Shown one piece after another: positions 1 through 11,246 of a DNA stretch of 64,000 bases. The stretch spans positions 39,698,055 through 39,762,054 of the forward strand of contig OX359280.1 in assembly GCA_947179155.2 (NCBI GenBank), read 5' to 3'. The notes beneath the pieces were generated by a model, which was not told the DNA's origin, did not search any database, and saw only the letters and a program-made list of their open reading frames with translations. The stretch's first letter is position 1. Every line of letters begins with the position of its first letter. This stretch comes from Hedera helix. Lineage: Eukaryota > Streptophyta > Magnoliopsida > Apiales > Araliaceae. The position numbers were made by a program, and so were the translations under genes.

Positions 1-90
1 GCTATACTTGATATGGTGATATTGTTTATCGTTCCACTATCAATGCACATATGCCAAGAAGGGCTGAGACAACACACGGTGACGCAACGG
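1..90 (-). pseudogene. Ty3-gypsy reverse transcriptase relic
   Basis: Read on the minus strand, this short piece matches the stretch of a gypsy reverse transcriptase around the motif MCIDSR.VNNIT (here ICALIVER followed by a stop and TISPYQV). The same DNA recurs at about 41340-41420, 44340-44420 and 55190-55260, where more of the domain is readable. It has stops and no flanking domains, so it is a fossil. The family call rests on the better copies; this copy alone would be too short. Confidence 0.55.
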
Positions 91-198
91 AACTTAGTTA
101 GTTTAATGTATTAATATAAACATGGAGATTATATATCGTTCTAATGATGGCGAAAGAATAAAACTTGATAAAATCTTACACTAATAAAAAATATGCAA

Positions 199-231
<33 letters not shown>

Positions 232-853
232 GGTATTTTCTTACATTTACTTTAAAAAAATAATAATAAGTAACTCTCCTAATTTACTTTGAAAAAGGAT
301 AATAGAAATTATTAATTAACTTTCTTACGACTATTCAAAAAAGAAAAATAATTAAATTTTAAAACTACTAAATATCTCTAAATAAGAAATAATACATCAA
401 TAAGTTAAAACTCCGTAAATTATAAAATATATGAAAATCCTACTAATATTTTTCATTGCATCATTTTTCCATTATTAGAAAGAAATTGTCCTCGAATTTT
501 AAATCAATAAAGTATAAGCACCAAGAATGAATCTTCAATATACACGGGCTCAAAACTGTATGCCTTTCATTCTCAAAAGATAATCCTTAAAATAAGTGAG
601 AAAATATCAATATCTTCAATTTACTTGCATAATAAATGAACTTTCAGGAATAACAAAATCAATAATTTTAATGTCTTGGAACATTGGAACAATCTCATGA
701 TCATTTTTTTTGTTGTCGTATCACTTCTCAACACTTACTTGATCATAAATTATCGCATGTGCTTTAGATTTCCCATGAGTATTCAAGAATTATTGGCGTA
801 TCAACAACCTTCTCAAATTCACTAACTGGAATCTTAGGCTTTGGTTTAATTAT
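91..853. repeat. Dispersed repeat shared with 44.4-46.3 kb
   Basis: Positions 1-500 are alignable by eye with 44340-44770, and 500-850 with about 45940-46270, including an identical stretch tcttcaatttacttgcataa. In the other copy the two halves are separated by the GGCC-rich element at 45.1-45.95 kb. The second half, read on the minus strand, gives the same peptide pattern (KIPVSE.EKV) as the unidentified open frame at 46142-46468, but with stops. No intact gene is present here. Confidence 0.6.
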
Positions 854-1042
854 TTTAAGTATTAATTGCCTAGTTTTTAATATTCTCCCAAGTATTAAAT
901 ATAACTTTGATTTTTTCATTACTTTATATTCAATGAGTAAGACTCTTTTATTCTAATGGAAGGAAAATAAAAATAATTAATATTATATTTAATGTCATAT
1001 GATTATTTTTTTAATAAGATATATTTTAAGGGAAGGAGGGAG
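854..1042. mobile_element. Truncated Stowaway-like MITE
   Basis: The right end (aagggaaggagggag followed by TA) and about 190 bp of the interior match the complete MITE at 1748-2005, but the left terminal repeat is missing. The following 280 bp also match the DNA after the complete copy, so this is part of a local direct duplication rather than an independent insertion. Confidence 0.6.
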
Positions 1043-1330
1043 TAGCTCGTTAACATTTAACAAAGTACATGAGTCCTAGATTTTTAGAGTTTTGTAGTTA
1101 TGAACTAAATCAAAAAGTAAAATCAATATATGCGAGGTTTCAGACTATCAACTAAATTCCTTTTCTTATTAATACTTTTGGTTTCCCTAAAATATGCCTT
1201 CATATTTTTTAAAAGGTAAAAATATTCTAGGAATGGTAATTAAGGAGGATGGATGACTCAAATAAAGAACTAATTAAAATAAAATAGAACATGAAACAAG
1301 TTTCCATTATGAATAACACTGATGTTCTTT
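1043..1330. repeat. Direct repeat, first copy (second at 2006-2300)
   Basis: The segment beginning with TA, agctcgttaacatttaacaa, recurs almost unchanged at 2006-2300 and, more diverged, at 41820-41960 and 57410-57640. The two near copies are about 960 bp apart and both follow the right end of the same MITE. No open frame of interest is present. Confidence 0.7.
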
Positions 1331-1494
1331 GACCATTGAGAAATTGCACTCAATTGTTAACAGTCTTTCATTCTGAATACTTTTCTACCATCTTGCAGCA
1401 GTTTCAACAAAATAATAAAAATATTTTTCAACATCAAATAGCCAATAAATAAAATCATCTTTGTCATATGTACAAGCATGGCAAAATAAAACAT

Positions 1495-1595
1495 AGCATC
1501 ATGGCAATGGAATAAAATCAATACGGCAATGATGGATATCCATCAGGGAGGAAGACAAAAAGAGAACTCTTCTGGTACATCTTAAAATTCTCGGT

Positions 1596-1630
<35 letters not shown>
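1495..1630 (-). pseudogene. Gypsy relic ending in a 33-base G run
   Basis: Positions 1495-1595 match 41500-41600 and 55335-55430, where the minus strand reads LPPMMDIHHCLVD, a gypsy RT-linker pattern. The match stops at a homopolymer of 33 G at 1598-1630. The other two copies have an ordinary A-rich sequence at that point. The gypsy piece is a dead fragment. Confidence 0.5.
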
Positions 1631-1631
<1 letters not shown>

Positions 1632-1747
1632 AGGGACAGCATGCCATTATACATTTTCTTCCAGCACCACATGGAGCATAAACATGACGGAGAATAGATG
1701 TATGTGATAAGTTTTTAGGTTGTGAATAATATGCATGCAGCGTCCTA

Positions 1748-2005
1748 CTCCCTCCGTCCCTTTTTAAATATCATTTTAAAGAAGTATTTCGATTCCTTAT
1801 TATTTATTAATTGCTTAGTTTTCAATATTACTCTAAGTGTTAAATATAACTTTGATTTTTTTCACTATTTTATATACAATAAGTAAGACTCTTATTCTAA
1901 TGCAAAAACAATATAGACAATTTATATTATATTTAATGTCATACAATTATTTTTTTAATACTTTTATACAACTGTTAAACAATATATATTAAGGGAAGGA
2001 GGGAG
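1748..2005. mobile_element. Complete Stowaway-like MITE, 258 bp
   Basis: The left end reads ctccctccgtccctttttaa and the right end aagggaaggagggag, forming inverted terminal repeats. Both are bounded by TA (1746-1747 and 2006-2007), the target duplication expected of Tc1/mariner-type elements. There is no coding capacity, so it would have depended on a transposase made elsewhere. Confidence 0.75.
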
Positions 2006-2500
2006 TAGCTCGTTAACATTTAACAAAGTACATGAGTCCTAGATTTTTAGAGTTTTGTAGTTATGAACATGTATATCAAAAAGCAAAATCAATATGTGCG
2101 AGGTTTCAGACTATCAACTAAATTCCTTTTATTATTAATACTTTTGGTTTCCCTAAAATATGCCTTCATATTTTTTAAAAGGTAAAAATATTTTAGGAAT
2201 GGTAATTAAGGAGGATGGATGACTCAAATAAAGAACTAATTAAATTAAAATAGAACATGAAACAAGTTTCCATTATGAATAACACTGGTGTTTCTCTATT
2301 TCATTAATTGAACATTACAGCTCCGTGCACGGCATGTACATAATTGATGTAAACGTCGCCTAATATAGCTTTTCAAATTTTATCAGAATTATGATAATTA
2401 ACATATAATTCCATTATGTATGGGTTTTATTTCCAAATAAGTATTGGCTTGACAATGATTTTTTTTTAATGGAAATGCTCTCCTTACCATCCGTAGTTTA
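2006..2500. repeat. Direct repeat and LEA-downstream-like sequence
   Basis: The first 290 bp duplicate 1043-1330. From about 2200 onward the sequence (ggatggatgactcaaataaa and onward) matches segments at 43490-43760, 55530-55770 and 57590-57770. The last of these lies just downstream of the LEA gene, so this looks like a dispersed copy of that region. Nothing coding is visible. Confidence 0.6.
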
Positions 2501-2879
2501 GTTGTGTGAATGAAAAATACAATATTAATATTTTTGGTGCTAATTTTGTAAGTATTACCATCCACATAACTAAAATGTGAACGGCGGGATGCCCTTTACC
2601 ATATCGTGATTTCTTCTTCTTCTTCCTCAAATCATATCATATCATAAGCATAACAGTGCAGTGAGAGAGAAAGACAACAAACAAGCAACAGATCGAAATA
2701 GCTACACGTTTTCATACGTTTTTGTTAATACAAATCTTGTAAGTCTTCTTCATTCATCACTCACACACACACACACACACATATTCATTTGTTGGTTTTA
2801 TTCAAAATTCCAATCCATTCGCTGTACACACAAATTCATCCATCAGCTACAACATACCCAATTACCCATTGTATATGAC
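2501..2879. other. Intergenic, CT-rich stretch and (AC)n
   Basis: The stretch contains a run of ttcttc triplets near 2610-2630 and an (AC)n microsatellite at 2762-2780. The composition recalls a plant 5' untranslated region on the plus strand, but no coding exon follows before the copia relic. The open frame at 2661-2912 runs through the microsatellite and has no recognisable domain, so I do not call it a gene. Confidence 0.4.
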
Positions 2880-3929
2880 AGATGTTATGATTATAGCTGC
2901 TTTTCAATTTAATATAAATTTTGTGTTTCTAAATAATTTTTTGGAAAAGGATGTGTATGTTGAACAACCAAGCACAAAGATTTATCATGGCCAAGTGGAG
3001 AAAGTTTACAAGTTGAAAAAGGCCATTTGCAGTCTTAAGCAAGCGCCGAGAGCTTGGTAGAGCAGTTGATATTTATTTTCAGCAAAATGATTTTTATCGA
3101 AGTGAGAGTGAGCCCACTTTATATGTAAAGGTAAAAGGTGACGATGTGCTTACAGTTTGTTTTTATGTAGATGACATTATATACATAGGTTCATCTAATG
3201 TTCTTGTTAGAGAATTCAAAGAAAACATAATGCATGAGTTTGATATGACAAATTTAGGGTTGTTACATTATTTTCTTGGTTTTGAAGTTCAGCAAACTAA
3301 TGAGGGTATTTTTGTTTCACAAGAGATGTATGGTCTAGCTAGACTTGCTTAAGAAGTTTAATACGCTAAATTGTAAAGTTGTGTCGACTCCCATGAACAC
3401 TTGTGAAAAGTTGTCTATGAATGATGGAACAACAAAGGCTAAGGAGAAGTGGTTTAAAAGTATTGTCAGTGGGGCTGATATATTTGATTCATACTCACCC
3501 GAACATCATGTTTCCTGTCAGTTTGGTCTCAAGATTTATACATAGTCCTTCAATATACCATCTCGGAGCAACCAAACGGATTCTTCGATACATCCAAGCA
3601 ACCAACTATTATCGGATTTGGTATAGTCCAGTTACTAATATGCAATTAATTGGTTTTACCGGTGATGATTGGCCAAGTTTTAAAGATGACAGAAAAAGCA
3701 CAAGTGCTATGTTTTTAGCCTTAGTTTGAGTGCAAGCATAAAGTGAAGCAGAGTATATTGCTGCAGTAGCAACTGTTTGTCAAGGGATTTGAATGAGGAG
3801 AATTCTTGAAGACTTGTAGCAAGGCCAGCATCATTCCATAGAGATATATTGTGATACAGGGCTACGATTGCAAATGACAAGAAATCCAGTCTTCCATGAG
3901 TGAACCAAGCATGTTGAACAGCATCATCA
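2880..3929 (+). pseudogene. Ty1-copia RT and RNase H, decayed
   Basis: Several frames together spell the copia pol order. First comes DVYVEQP, then KVYKLKKAICSLKQAPRAW and a stop near 3060. FYVDDIIYIGSS, the YVDD catalytic motif, lies at about 3160-3190, and LLHYFLGFEVQQTNEGIFVSQ follows. Next is STPMNTCEKL (3380s), then YHLGATKRILRYI and the RNase H part DRKSTSAMFLALV near 3690-3725. A final stretch reads EAEYIAAVATVCQGI to 3790, continuing to TKHVEQHHH near 3929. There are frameshifts and stops throughout, and gag, protease and integrase are absent. The element is interrupted at 3930 by a LINE and resumes at about 5250. It is non-functional. Confidence 0.9.
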
Positions 3930-5246
3930 TTTTTTTTTTTTTGCTAAATTAATATTGTATTAAAAAAAAGAGGTGTACATAAGGATAAGGGACAAACCCC
4001 AGACCAGTATTCCATATCCATCCAAGACAGACTCCGGATGAAAGTGTTATACTTGGTTAGCAATAAATAAATGGCTTAAACCAGCATTCACGACATATTT
4101 CCTAAATCTATTAGAGGAATGGAATTTACATTTGATGATGTGAATGATTTCACCAGCAAGACATATGGCATGTTTGTTGGGTTCTCCATGAATCCAAGCA
4201 TTTCTTTCCTTCCACACAAAATACACCACTGCAGCTACAGCCAAAGAAAGAACTGCTCTTTTAAGGCCTGAACAATTCAGACCGAAAATGAAGGCCATAA
4301 TAGTTTGCCAATTTGTTTGGAAACCTCTCCAACCACAAAACCTCAAGACAAAGAAGAGCACTTGAAAATAGTATGAACAGTGGAAATAAAGATGGTGAAA
4401 AATTTCATCATGAGTGGAACATAAAATGCAGTTGGCAGGAAACTCGATCCCATATCGTATAAGAATCGCTCTCATCTAAGTCCTTTGTGGAATGCTAACG
4501 ATAAACTAAACAAGTACCTTGGAATGAACATCTTGTGCTGAAGGATTCTCCACCAATCAATCTCCGGGCCTCTGCTTCGAATTGAATTCCAGATAGTGGC
4601 TGTAGTAACATTTACTGATTTATCCCATAGAATCTGATCCTATTTGGTTAAATCATATTGTATGTTGTAGTCAAAATCCACTCTAAATGCTTTTACTTGC
4701 CCATGATTAGACTCAGGCAGGGACCAACCATTATTTGAGAGAATGTTTGCAACTTTTGCATCGCAAATAAGACCCGAGTACACAATTAGAGGGTCATGGT
4801 CTGAACAAGCCAGGGAATTCTGTTGGATCCAAGGGTTAAAAAAGAGGCTCGTAAGTCTGCCATTGCCAATCTTGTAATGAATGAAATTCTTAGCAGTATT
4901 GCGAAGTTTCATAACTTTCCTCCAAATCCATGAACAATCAGCTGGGGTGTTAATAGTCCAGAAATGTCTTTTCTTTATGACTGTATATCTAACCCACTTT
5001 GCCCACAAAGATGTGCTGAATGGATTAACGATGTTTCATAAATGAAAGAGAATTGCTGCATTCATGAATTTGCTTTAGATTTAAGCCTCCTTCAATAAAA
5101 GGGAGGGCAGCCTTGTCCCATCTAACTTTAGTTCCATATTTTCCAAGCGATGATCCTTTCCTCAAAAATCTCGAAAGAATAGATTTAATGGCCTTAATGA
5201 TGCTAGAAGGGAGAATGAAATAGGCACTCCAGCAGGCCTGGATAGA
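3930..5246 (-). mobile_element. 5'-truncated LINE inserted in the copia element
   Basis: The minus strand encodes the C-terminal part of a plant LINE polyprotein. At 5030-5240 the RT-thumb region reads KGSSLGKYGTKVRWDKAALP and EGGLNLKQI. At 4640-5008 comes WAKWVRYTVIKKRHFW, then WIWRKVMKLR and HYKIGNGRLTSLFFNPW. At 4047-4475 is the zf-RVT-like part with CILCSTHDEIFHHLYFHC and VVYFVWKERNAWIHG. The 13-base T run at 3930-3942 is the poly(A) tail seen from the other strand. Stops separate the pieces. The copia RNase H reading frame resumes right after the 5' end of the LINE, which proves the order of insertion. I found no clear target-site duplication. Confidence 0.85.
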
Positions 5247-5249
5247 AAA

Positions 5250-5361
5250 AAGAACAGATCTGATGAAAAAGTTGCTGACGGATTCACTAAATCACTGTCA
5301 CACTCGAAATTGGTGAAGTTCATATCTCTTCTTGGTGTATGCAGTTTTGAATCAAGGGGGA
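5250..5361 (+). pseudogene. 3' end of the interrupted copia pol
   Basis: This frame reads KNRSDEKVADGFTKSL, then SHSKLVKFISLLGVCSFESRGS. That is the usual end of copia RNase H (compare EKVAD.FTK.L), followed by a purine-rich tract, caagggggag, at 5353-5362 that fits the polypurine tract used for plus-strand priming. It directly continues the copia frame cut at 3929. Confidence 0.85.
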
Positions 5362-5800
5362 GTAATAAAATTGGATCCGCTTACTATGAAGTGAACTTCA
5401 TTGTAAATTTACTTTTAGACCAATAAGGTGCTAATACACAAATAGAGAAAATACTTCTCAGTCTGCTTGTTAACAGTTTAGAAGTCATACTAACTGGGTC
5501 CATTAAAATATGATGCCCATGACTTATGTTAAATACGATGCACATGACTTATGTTTTCCTTATTAGAGTCAGTATTTGTTTGAATAAGTCAAGTAGCAGT
5601 TGCTAGAGATTATTTACCTCATATAGCTATTCTTTAGAAAAATATCTCCACTTCTTTACGCTCACGTTACTGAGCATTAATATTCTTATTTCTTATTTAA
5701 GTAAATGTTAATTCAATGTATTCTCAGTAAGATAGCAAGCATTAGATTCTGTTATGTACTTGCTTTCTTCTCATAAATAAAATCCTTATTCTTCATTCCA
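5362..5800 (+). mobile_element. Probable 3' LTR region of the copia element
   Basis: The DNA following the polypurine tract is AT-rich, non-coding and contains aataaa near 5775, as expected of an LTR. I could not fix its ends because no second LTR copy or target duplication is visible in the window. An internal short repeat (gatgcccatgacttatgtta and gatgcacatgacttatgttt, about 5511-5555) is present. Confidence 0.5.
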
Positions 5801-7009
5801 ATTTTGCTTGTCCTGCTTTGTTTTGTGATAGTATTTCTGCTATAGCAGAGTATAAGTTTTCTTCCTTCTTGCATTGTTTTAATTTCTGCAATAGTATTTT
5901 ACTACTACACCTTCATGATCTATTTGTTTATCTTTCTGCCATATCCATTGTTTACAAATTAATAGCATTAACATACCTATAACTCACCTGCTAGCATGTC
6001 AAAATTCTTGATGAATAATTTGGGTAGAAGATGAAGCATTGAGCAAATTCTTCGTTGTAGTTAAATAAGGTTGTGGACTCTTTGTCTCTTATCTAGTGTC
6101 CACCTACTAAAAACAACAATGGAATGGGGAGGAAATAGTGACCGACAAAGATTTCTTTAATCGCACAATATGATTGTATGGTTGAATTTGGGATTTTGGG
6201 TTGTAAATTTTGCAGTTATTTATTAAGGGAAAAAAAAACTAGAAGATGAAAATATAGGTTTTCAATTGTAAGTCAATAGCTAGCTAGAGGTCCAATTTCT
6301 TCTACACGACCAATACATCCTCTCTATAGTTTTTTCCCTTTTAGAATTGCTAAGGTCACATATTTTCAATAGCTCAACGAACAGATTTGAATGGAAGACA
6401 TTCAATGTTTTATAAATAAGGGTAGTTTTGTACCGTCTGCATATAGTTTGCATCGTCCTTATTACTATTGTGAGTACGGACTTAGATTTACGCCAATTAA
6501 ATTTTTGATGGACAGTCTTAGATGGGTAGAACTGAGAATGTCATTCACTATACTTTGGGTTTGAATTGGTCCCATTGTGTGTACATATATGTGTGTCTGT
6601 GTGTGAGTGATCTAGTCAGTCCAATGTTGAATGGAGACCTATAGTCTTCCAACTCATCTTAAATTGTCTAAAATAAATTTTAAAGGTCAAACATTAGCTC
6701 CGTTCGCATAATAGTTTTAAGAATGTCTACAAACTATGTTATAAGAATGGAGGTCCACCGGGTAAAACCCAAAACTGCCCCTCCACAAAACAATTCAACC
6801 CATCCACAAACTATTGTGCAGACGGGATAATAAATCAGTAAAAATTTAAATTAAAGACCTCACCTCAAGTGCTCTCAAAATGAGTTTGATTATTGTTTGT
6901 AGTGTTTTAAAGTAAGAGGACCTATATTTCTTGAGCATCGGATTTAGAATCAACATTTTGAAAATGGAAAGGTGAGTTAATGAGGTCAGTGCATACAATC
7001 GGAGCCCCA
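5801..7009. other. Intergenic sequence with one small MITE
   Basis: No coding signal was found. At 6697-6828 a 132-bp segment has inverted ends (gctccgttcgcataatagtt against, on the other strand, cccgtctgcacaatagttt) and is bounded by TA on both sides, so it is probably a MITE. Positions 6440-6600 are repeated at 8288-8359 plus 9292-9370, where the copy was split by the Mutator-like foldback. Confidence 0.5.
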
Positions 7010-7210
7010 CACCCACGTACTTACTTTTGAACTCCGGCGCATTCGGAGTTTTAGTGCATCATGAACGTCGAAGTACACGACATTACTCCCAACAGCGAAA
7101 TCCTTGGCTCTTGGTTATTCCCTTCGTGTTGAACATAATCAACCTTGGCGGTGCTAAAGCCTGGGAACTAATTACAGCCATGAAGTTCTGAAAAGTGTAC
7201 CTCCCATCGC
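7010..7210 (-). other. Higher-GC patch, possible exon relic
   Basis: Base composition rises to near balance in a surrounding of about 70% AT. On the minus strand, broken frames read LFRNFMAVISSQALAPPRLI and then, after a shift, AVGSNVVYFDVHDALKLR. I do not recognise the family. It could be a captured or decayed exon, but there is no splice-site or domain support. Confidence 0.2.
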
Positions 7211-7496
7211 AACTACCTTTTGTGTCAAAAAAATTTCTTTTGGTTCTTTATCCCATTTGAACAAAGTGCAATAAATGAAGTAATAGATCACAATAAATAT
7301 AGGAAATTGATATTTTTATAGAGTTTTTTGATATTTTCATATAAAAAGTGTTACTATAAATATATAACGATAGTTTTGACCGTCGCTATAGCTATAGGTT
7401 TATAATGACAGTTTACATGTGAAAATATCAAAAAATCCTGTAAAAAAGAAAAATAATCAGTGTAATAACTAGGGACGATATTGTTTACTTGTAAGA

Positions 7497-7507
<11 letters not shown>

Positions 7508-7562
<55 letters not shown>
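7508..7562 (+). repeat. (TG)n microsatellite
   Basis: About 27 uninterrupted TG units, flanked on both sides by short (AT)n. The ORF that runs through it on the minus strand (poly-Thr-His) is an artefact of the repeat. Confidence 0.95.
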
Positions 7563-7571
<9 letters not shown>

Positions 7572-8287
7572 ATGGCATATTTTTATTTGATAAAATAGTG
7601 AAATGACAAAAGAGTCGATAATGAAATAAGTGAACTGATGACAAAACTAACCTCAATATAAGGCTTTGCCGCAATCATACTAGACTTCTAGCTGTGTAAT
7701 TTTACACATCTATCTTATCAAGCCCCCTCCCTCCCCCTCACTCTCTCTCTCTTTCGATCACACAAAAATATATAGAGATTTTTCAGGTCAGTGACAAATT
7801 GGGTTAATACATGGCTAATGTTGGTACCTCTAGTACACTAACAAAATATTGATCTATGTGGAAAGGATTAGAGCTTGGTAGATTGAAGGTTATTGAAAGG
7901 TAGACTGTGAATCAGATCCCCAAGCGATTCTCAAGTTATTTCTTTAGTTTCTTATGAGGATCCCAGTTTCTCCCAGAATTATAGGATCCATGAGCTGATA
8001 AATAGAGATTGAACTTGTATTTTAATGAATTGTTGAAGAAAAAGAAAATAGTGTGCAAACTTCTTAGCCAAAACAATTCTAGGGCCGGGTTGGTAGCATG
8101 CATGTTTTTTTTCCATCTTCTTGAAGGGTTAATTAGGTAAATTCTTATACAAAGATGTCATGGGGGTCGCTATTCTCAGAATGTTTTTTTTTGTGCTTTG
8201 CCCTCCTATGGACCTTAAAAAAATTAAAAAAAATTTATATAGAGAAGTGAACCTTTTATGGTTTAAGTACGAGAAATATTAAGATTA
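7563..8287. other. Intergenic, nothing coding recognised
   Basis: The stretch contains a C/T-rich tract at about 7722-7757. A fragment of moderate complexity at 7860-8040 has no open frame or family that I recognise. Confidence 0.4.
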
Positions 8288-8359
8288 CGTCTGCATGTAG
8301 TTTGTATCGTCCTTATAACTATTGTGAGTACGGGCTTAGATTTAAATCATTTAAATTTT
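8288..8359 (+). repeat. Left half of a repeat split by a transposon
   Basis: This matches about 6440-6505. The remainder of the match (6505-6600) lies at 9292-9370 on the other side of the foldback element. The unsplit copy therefore acts as the empty site and confirms the insertion. Confidence 0.7.
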
Positions 8360-9291
8360 AGCTTAAATATAGATTAATACTTTGAATTTTTAAAAAAAAA
8401 TCATTTTGGAGATTAAACATTAATTTTTTCAATTAAGTGATTAAACTTTTAATTTTTTCTATTTTGAGGATTGTTTTATCAATTTTTTTAATTAGGGGAT
8501 TGAACTTTTATTTTTTTTCTATTTTGGGGATTGTCTTCTCAATTTTTTCCGATTACGTCTAATTGATAGTTATGTGTTTATTTTATTTACTTTTTTATTA
8601 TTGAATAAAATTATGCACTTCCTCCGTCTCAAATTAAAAGATTGTTATAGGTTTTTGAAAGTTAATTTAAAATATTTTTAATCTCAAAATTAATAAAAAT
8701 ATATTAAAATTTAGAAATAACAAAATTTTAATTAGTAGTACATTTATACATTTTAAATATTCATCATTATATTGATTATTGATAATTTTAAAATCTTGTA
8801 ATGATGATTTTAGATAATCTTGTAATTAGGTATTTATTATTTTTTAAAAATAAATTTAAGACATTACAAACTCAGCTTAAAAAAATTCATCAATAATCAA
8901 CATAATGATGAATATTTAAAATGTATAAATATAGTACTAATTAAAATTTTGTTATTTTATAAATTTTAATTTTTTTTATTAATTTTGAGATTAAAAATAT
9001 TTTAAATTAACTTTCAAAAGCCAATAACAATATTTTAATTTTTGGGACGAAGGAGGTACATAATTTCATTCAATAAAAAGAAATAAATTAAGCAAACACA
9101 GAACTATCAATTAGACGTAATAAAAAAAATTGAGAAGATAATCCCCAAAGTAGAAAAAATTAAAAGTTTAATTCTCTAATTGAAAAAATTGGATAAGATA
9201 ATCCTCAAAGTGAAAAAAAAAAATTTGAAAGCTCATCCCCAAAATAGATTTTTTTTTTATAAAATTCAAGGTATTAATCTATATTTAGGCC
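8360..9291. mobile_element. Mutator-like foldback (long-TIR MITE), 932 bp
   Basis: The two halves are inverted copies of each other over most of their length. The ends read agcttaaatatagattaata on the left and, complemented, ggcctaaatatagattaata on the right. A perfect 9-bp direct repeat, ttaaatttt, flanks the element at 8351-8359 and 9292-9300. Long terminal inverted repeats plus a 9-bp target duplication are the hallmark of Mutator-like elements. There is no transposase. The unsplit homologue near 6500 shows the empty site. Confidence 0.85.
8618..9056. mobile_element. Palindromic MITE nested at the centre of the foldback
   Basis: The inner 439 bp begins cttcctccgtctcaaatt and ends gggacgaaggagg, followed by TA. 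Its arms are inverted copies of each other for about 200 bp. The base pair preceding the left end is CA, probably a decayed TA target site. It sits in the middle of the outer palindrome, so the whole 932 bp can fold as one long hairpin. Confidence 0.75.
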
Positions 9292-9300
9292 TTAAATTTT

Positions 9301-9366
9301 TTATGGACAGTCTTAGATGGGTAGAATTGAGAATGTCATTCACTGTACTTCGGGTTTGAATTGGTC

Positions 9367-9424
<58 letters not shown>

Positions 9425-10379
9425 GGGATTGTAAGTTTACTTGATAAAATTACTTGGGAATGAATGAAATTGTATATTAACTTATCAATACCCTTGCATC
9501 TCACCAATATTCACAGAAAATTAAATTTTAACCTTATGAAAAAAGTATCACATGATAACACACGTATTTTTAAACAATTTTAACTTTTTACTAATGTATT
9601 ACTTCAATTTTCACTAGTAACCAAGTTAGCCAAAGTATTATTTATTTTCATTATTGTGAAACAACAATTTCTTTTTCGTTATATAAGGAAGTCCGTATCT
9701 TTTACCTCAAATATTCAAAATGTTAAGGCATACAAATATTGATTTATATGAAGAAAGTACTTCTTCTTGACCGAGTTAATTATATTTTTGTCTATTGAAG
9801 TAAACTCCAATTTATACTTGTATCACTAAATTATTGTTTTTTATTCAAATCATCACTTAAAATCAATTAACTTTTAATGGTCAAATTTTTTTTTTTTAAA
9901 AAGTTTATATTTAATCAATTTTCCACTTAAATGCAGCTAATAATAGCAAACAAATTAAAACATAAGTAGCACTCCATTTGAATGCCAAGGTGGAAAAGTT
10001 ATGCGTTAAATTAATTAAAATATCTATCATAAAAAATTTATTAAAACCCACCATAATAAATATTCTCTCCATAAAGTATAAGATCGATTACCTTTGTATT
10101 TTACACATAAGTAATCTTATAATTTAGAACAAAAGTACTATACGCTAAAAAATTATATATCTTTACATTCTTAATGTATTACAAAATAACAAATTAAATA
10201 ATGAAGAACATATTAAACGCATTAAATAATTAACAATAAGTAGACAAATCAAACTAATTAAACAAATTAACTTAATTAAACAAAGTAAGCATTTAAAACT
10301 TATTAAACAAATCAAATAATTAAAAAAATTGAAATAATAAACTACTGAGGTCTAATGAACTAATTAAATCAATGAAGAT
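9301..10379. other. Intergenic AT-rich DNA with (AT)n(AC)n
   Basis: A microsatellite of about 20 AT units followed by (AC)n spans 9369-9424. The rest is AT-rich with no frame, terminal repeat or family match that I can support. Confidence 0.5.
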
Positions 10380-10868
10380 GCCATCTTCCAGCCAACCATC
10401 ATCACTACCTCTTCTTCATCTTCTTCATAGTCAATAACCCCAAAATCTTAATCCCCACATAACACCAATCTTCTTCCTATCTGTCTTAGATGATTTTTTT
10501 TTTATATAAATAAAAAAAAGAACTGCAGTGATCTAAAATAATATTATTGATGAAAATATCATTTGGGTTCAGTTCAATCGAAAAAATATAGTAAACACCT
10601 CATTAATCTACCAACACTTAGGGGCTGAGTAAAATTATCCATTACAATAATTTTTCAATGTACAATGAATCCGCTTAAATGTACATTAGACAAATTCACA
10701 ACAATTCAAAACAATCTGAAAATAATATTTTCTCTCTCAAATATTTAGACATACTCCTTTACAAAGGGGGCGTACATTTTTCTCAATGAGCCACATTTTG
10801 ATACAACTGGAGTGGAATCTATGCCCACAATCCAGCATGCCATGCTTCTGATCCCTAATATATTCTTC

Positions 10869-11103
10869 CTGCAATTAAATGAGGAACATGAACACATAAA
10901 ATAAATAATAAAATCTACATAAATGAACCTCAAAGGATAAGGGCATAAATTAGACAAAAAAATGCTAATAAAATAAATAATAAAATCTACATAAATGAAC
11001 CTCAAAGGATAAGTACATAAATGAACCTCAAAGGATAAGTGCACAAATTAGACAAAAAGATGGTAATCCAAGTGATATACAAATATTAGAAGAAAAATAT
11101 TAC
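10869..11103. repeat. Short tandem duplication in the last intron
   Basis: The phrase cataaatgaacctcaaaggataag occurs three times in about 120 bp around 10920-11040, and again in the intact copy at 47075-47200. It is intronic and explains the spurious 99-residue open frame here. Confidence 0.7.
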
Positions 11104-11246
11104 CTGCAAATGCAACACAGCACTTCCTTCACTAGATAGCCTCTCCTCTTAGATCTATACTTATGCGGCTTTATTCCCGCTAATATAGTTTGTTCGCTTA
11201 ATCCAGTGCGCAAAACTCCAATTTGCTCTTGTAGAGCCAACATTTC

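Noticed and set aside
7354..7674. 106-residue frame with a Thr-His run
   Set aside because: It runs through the (TG)n microsatellite and has no recognisable domain or splice support.
10745..11044. 99-residue frame overlapping RING exon 4 of copy I
   Set aside because: It is a different frame from the RING codons, extends through the repeated intron sequence, and is not conserved as protein in copy II.
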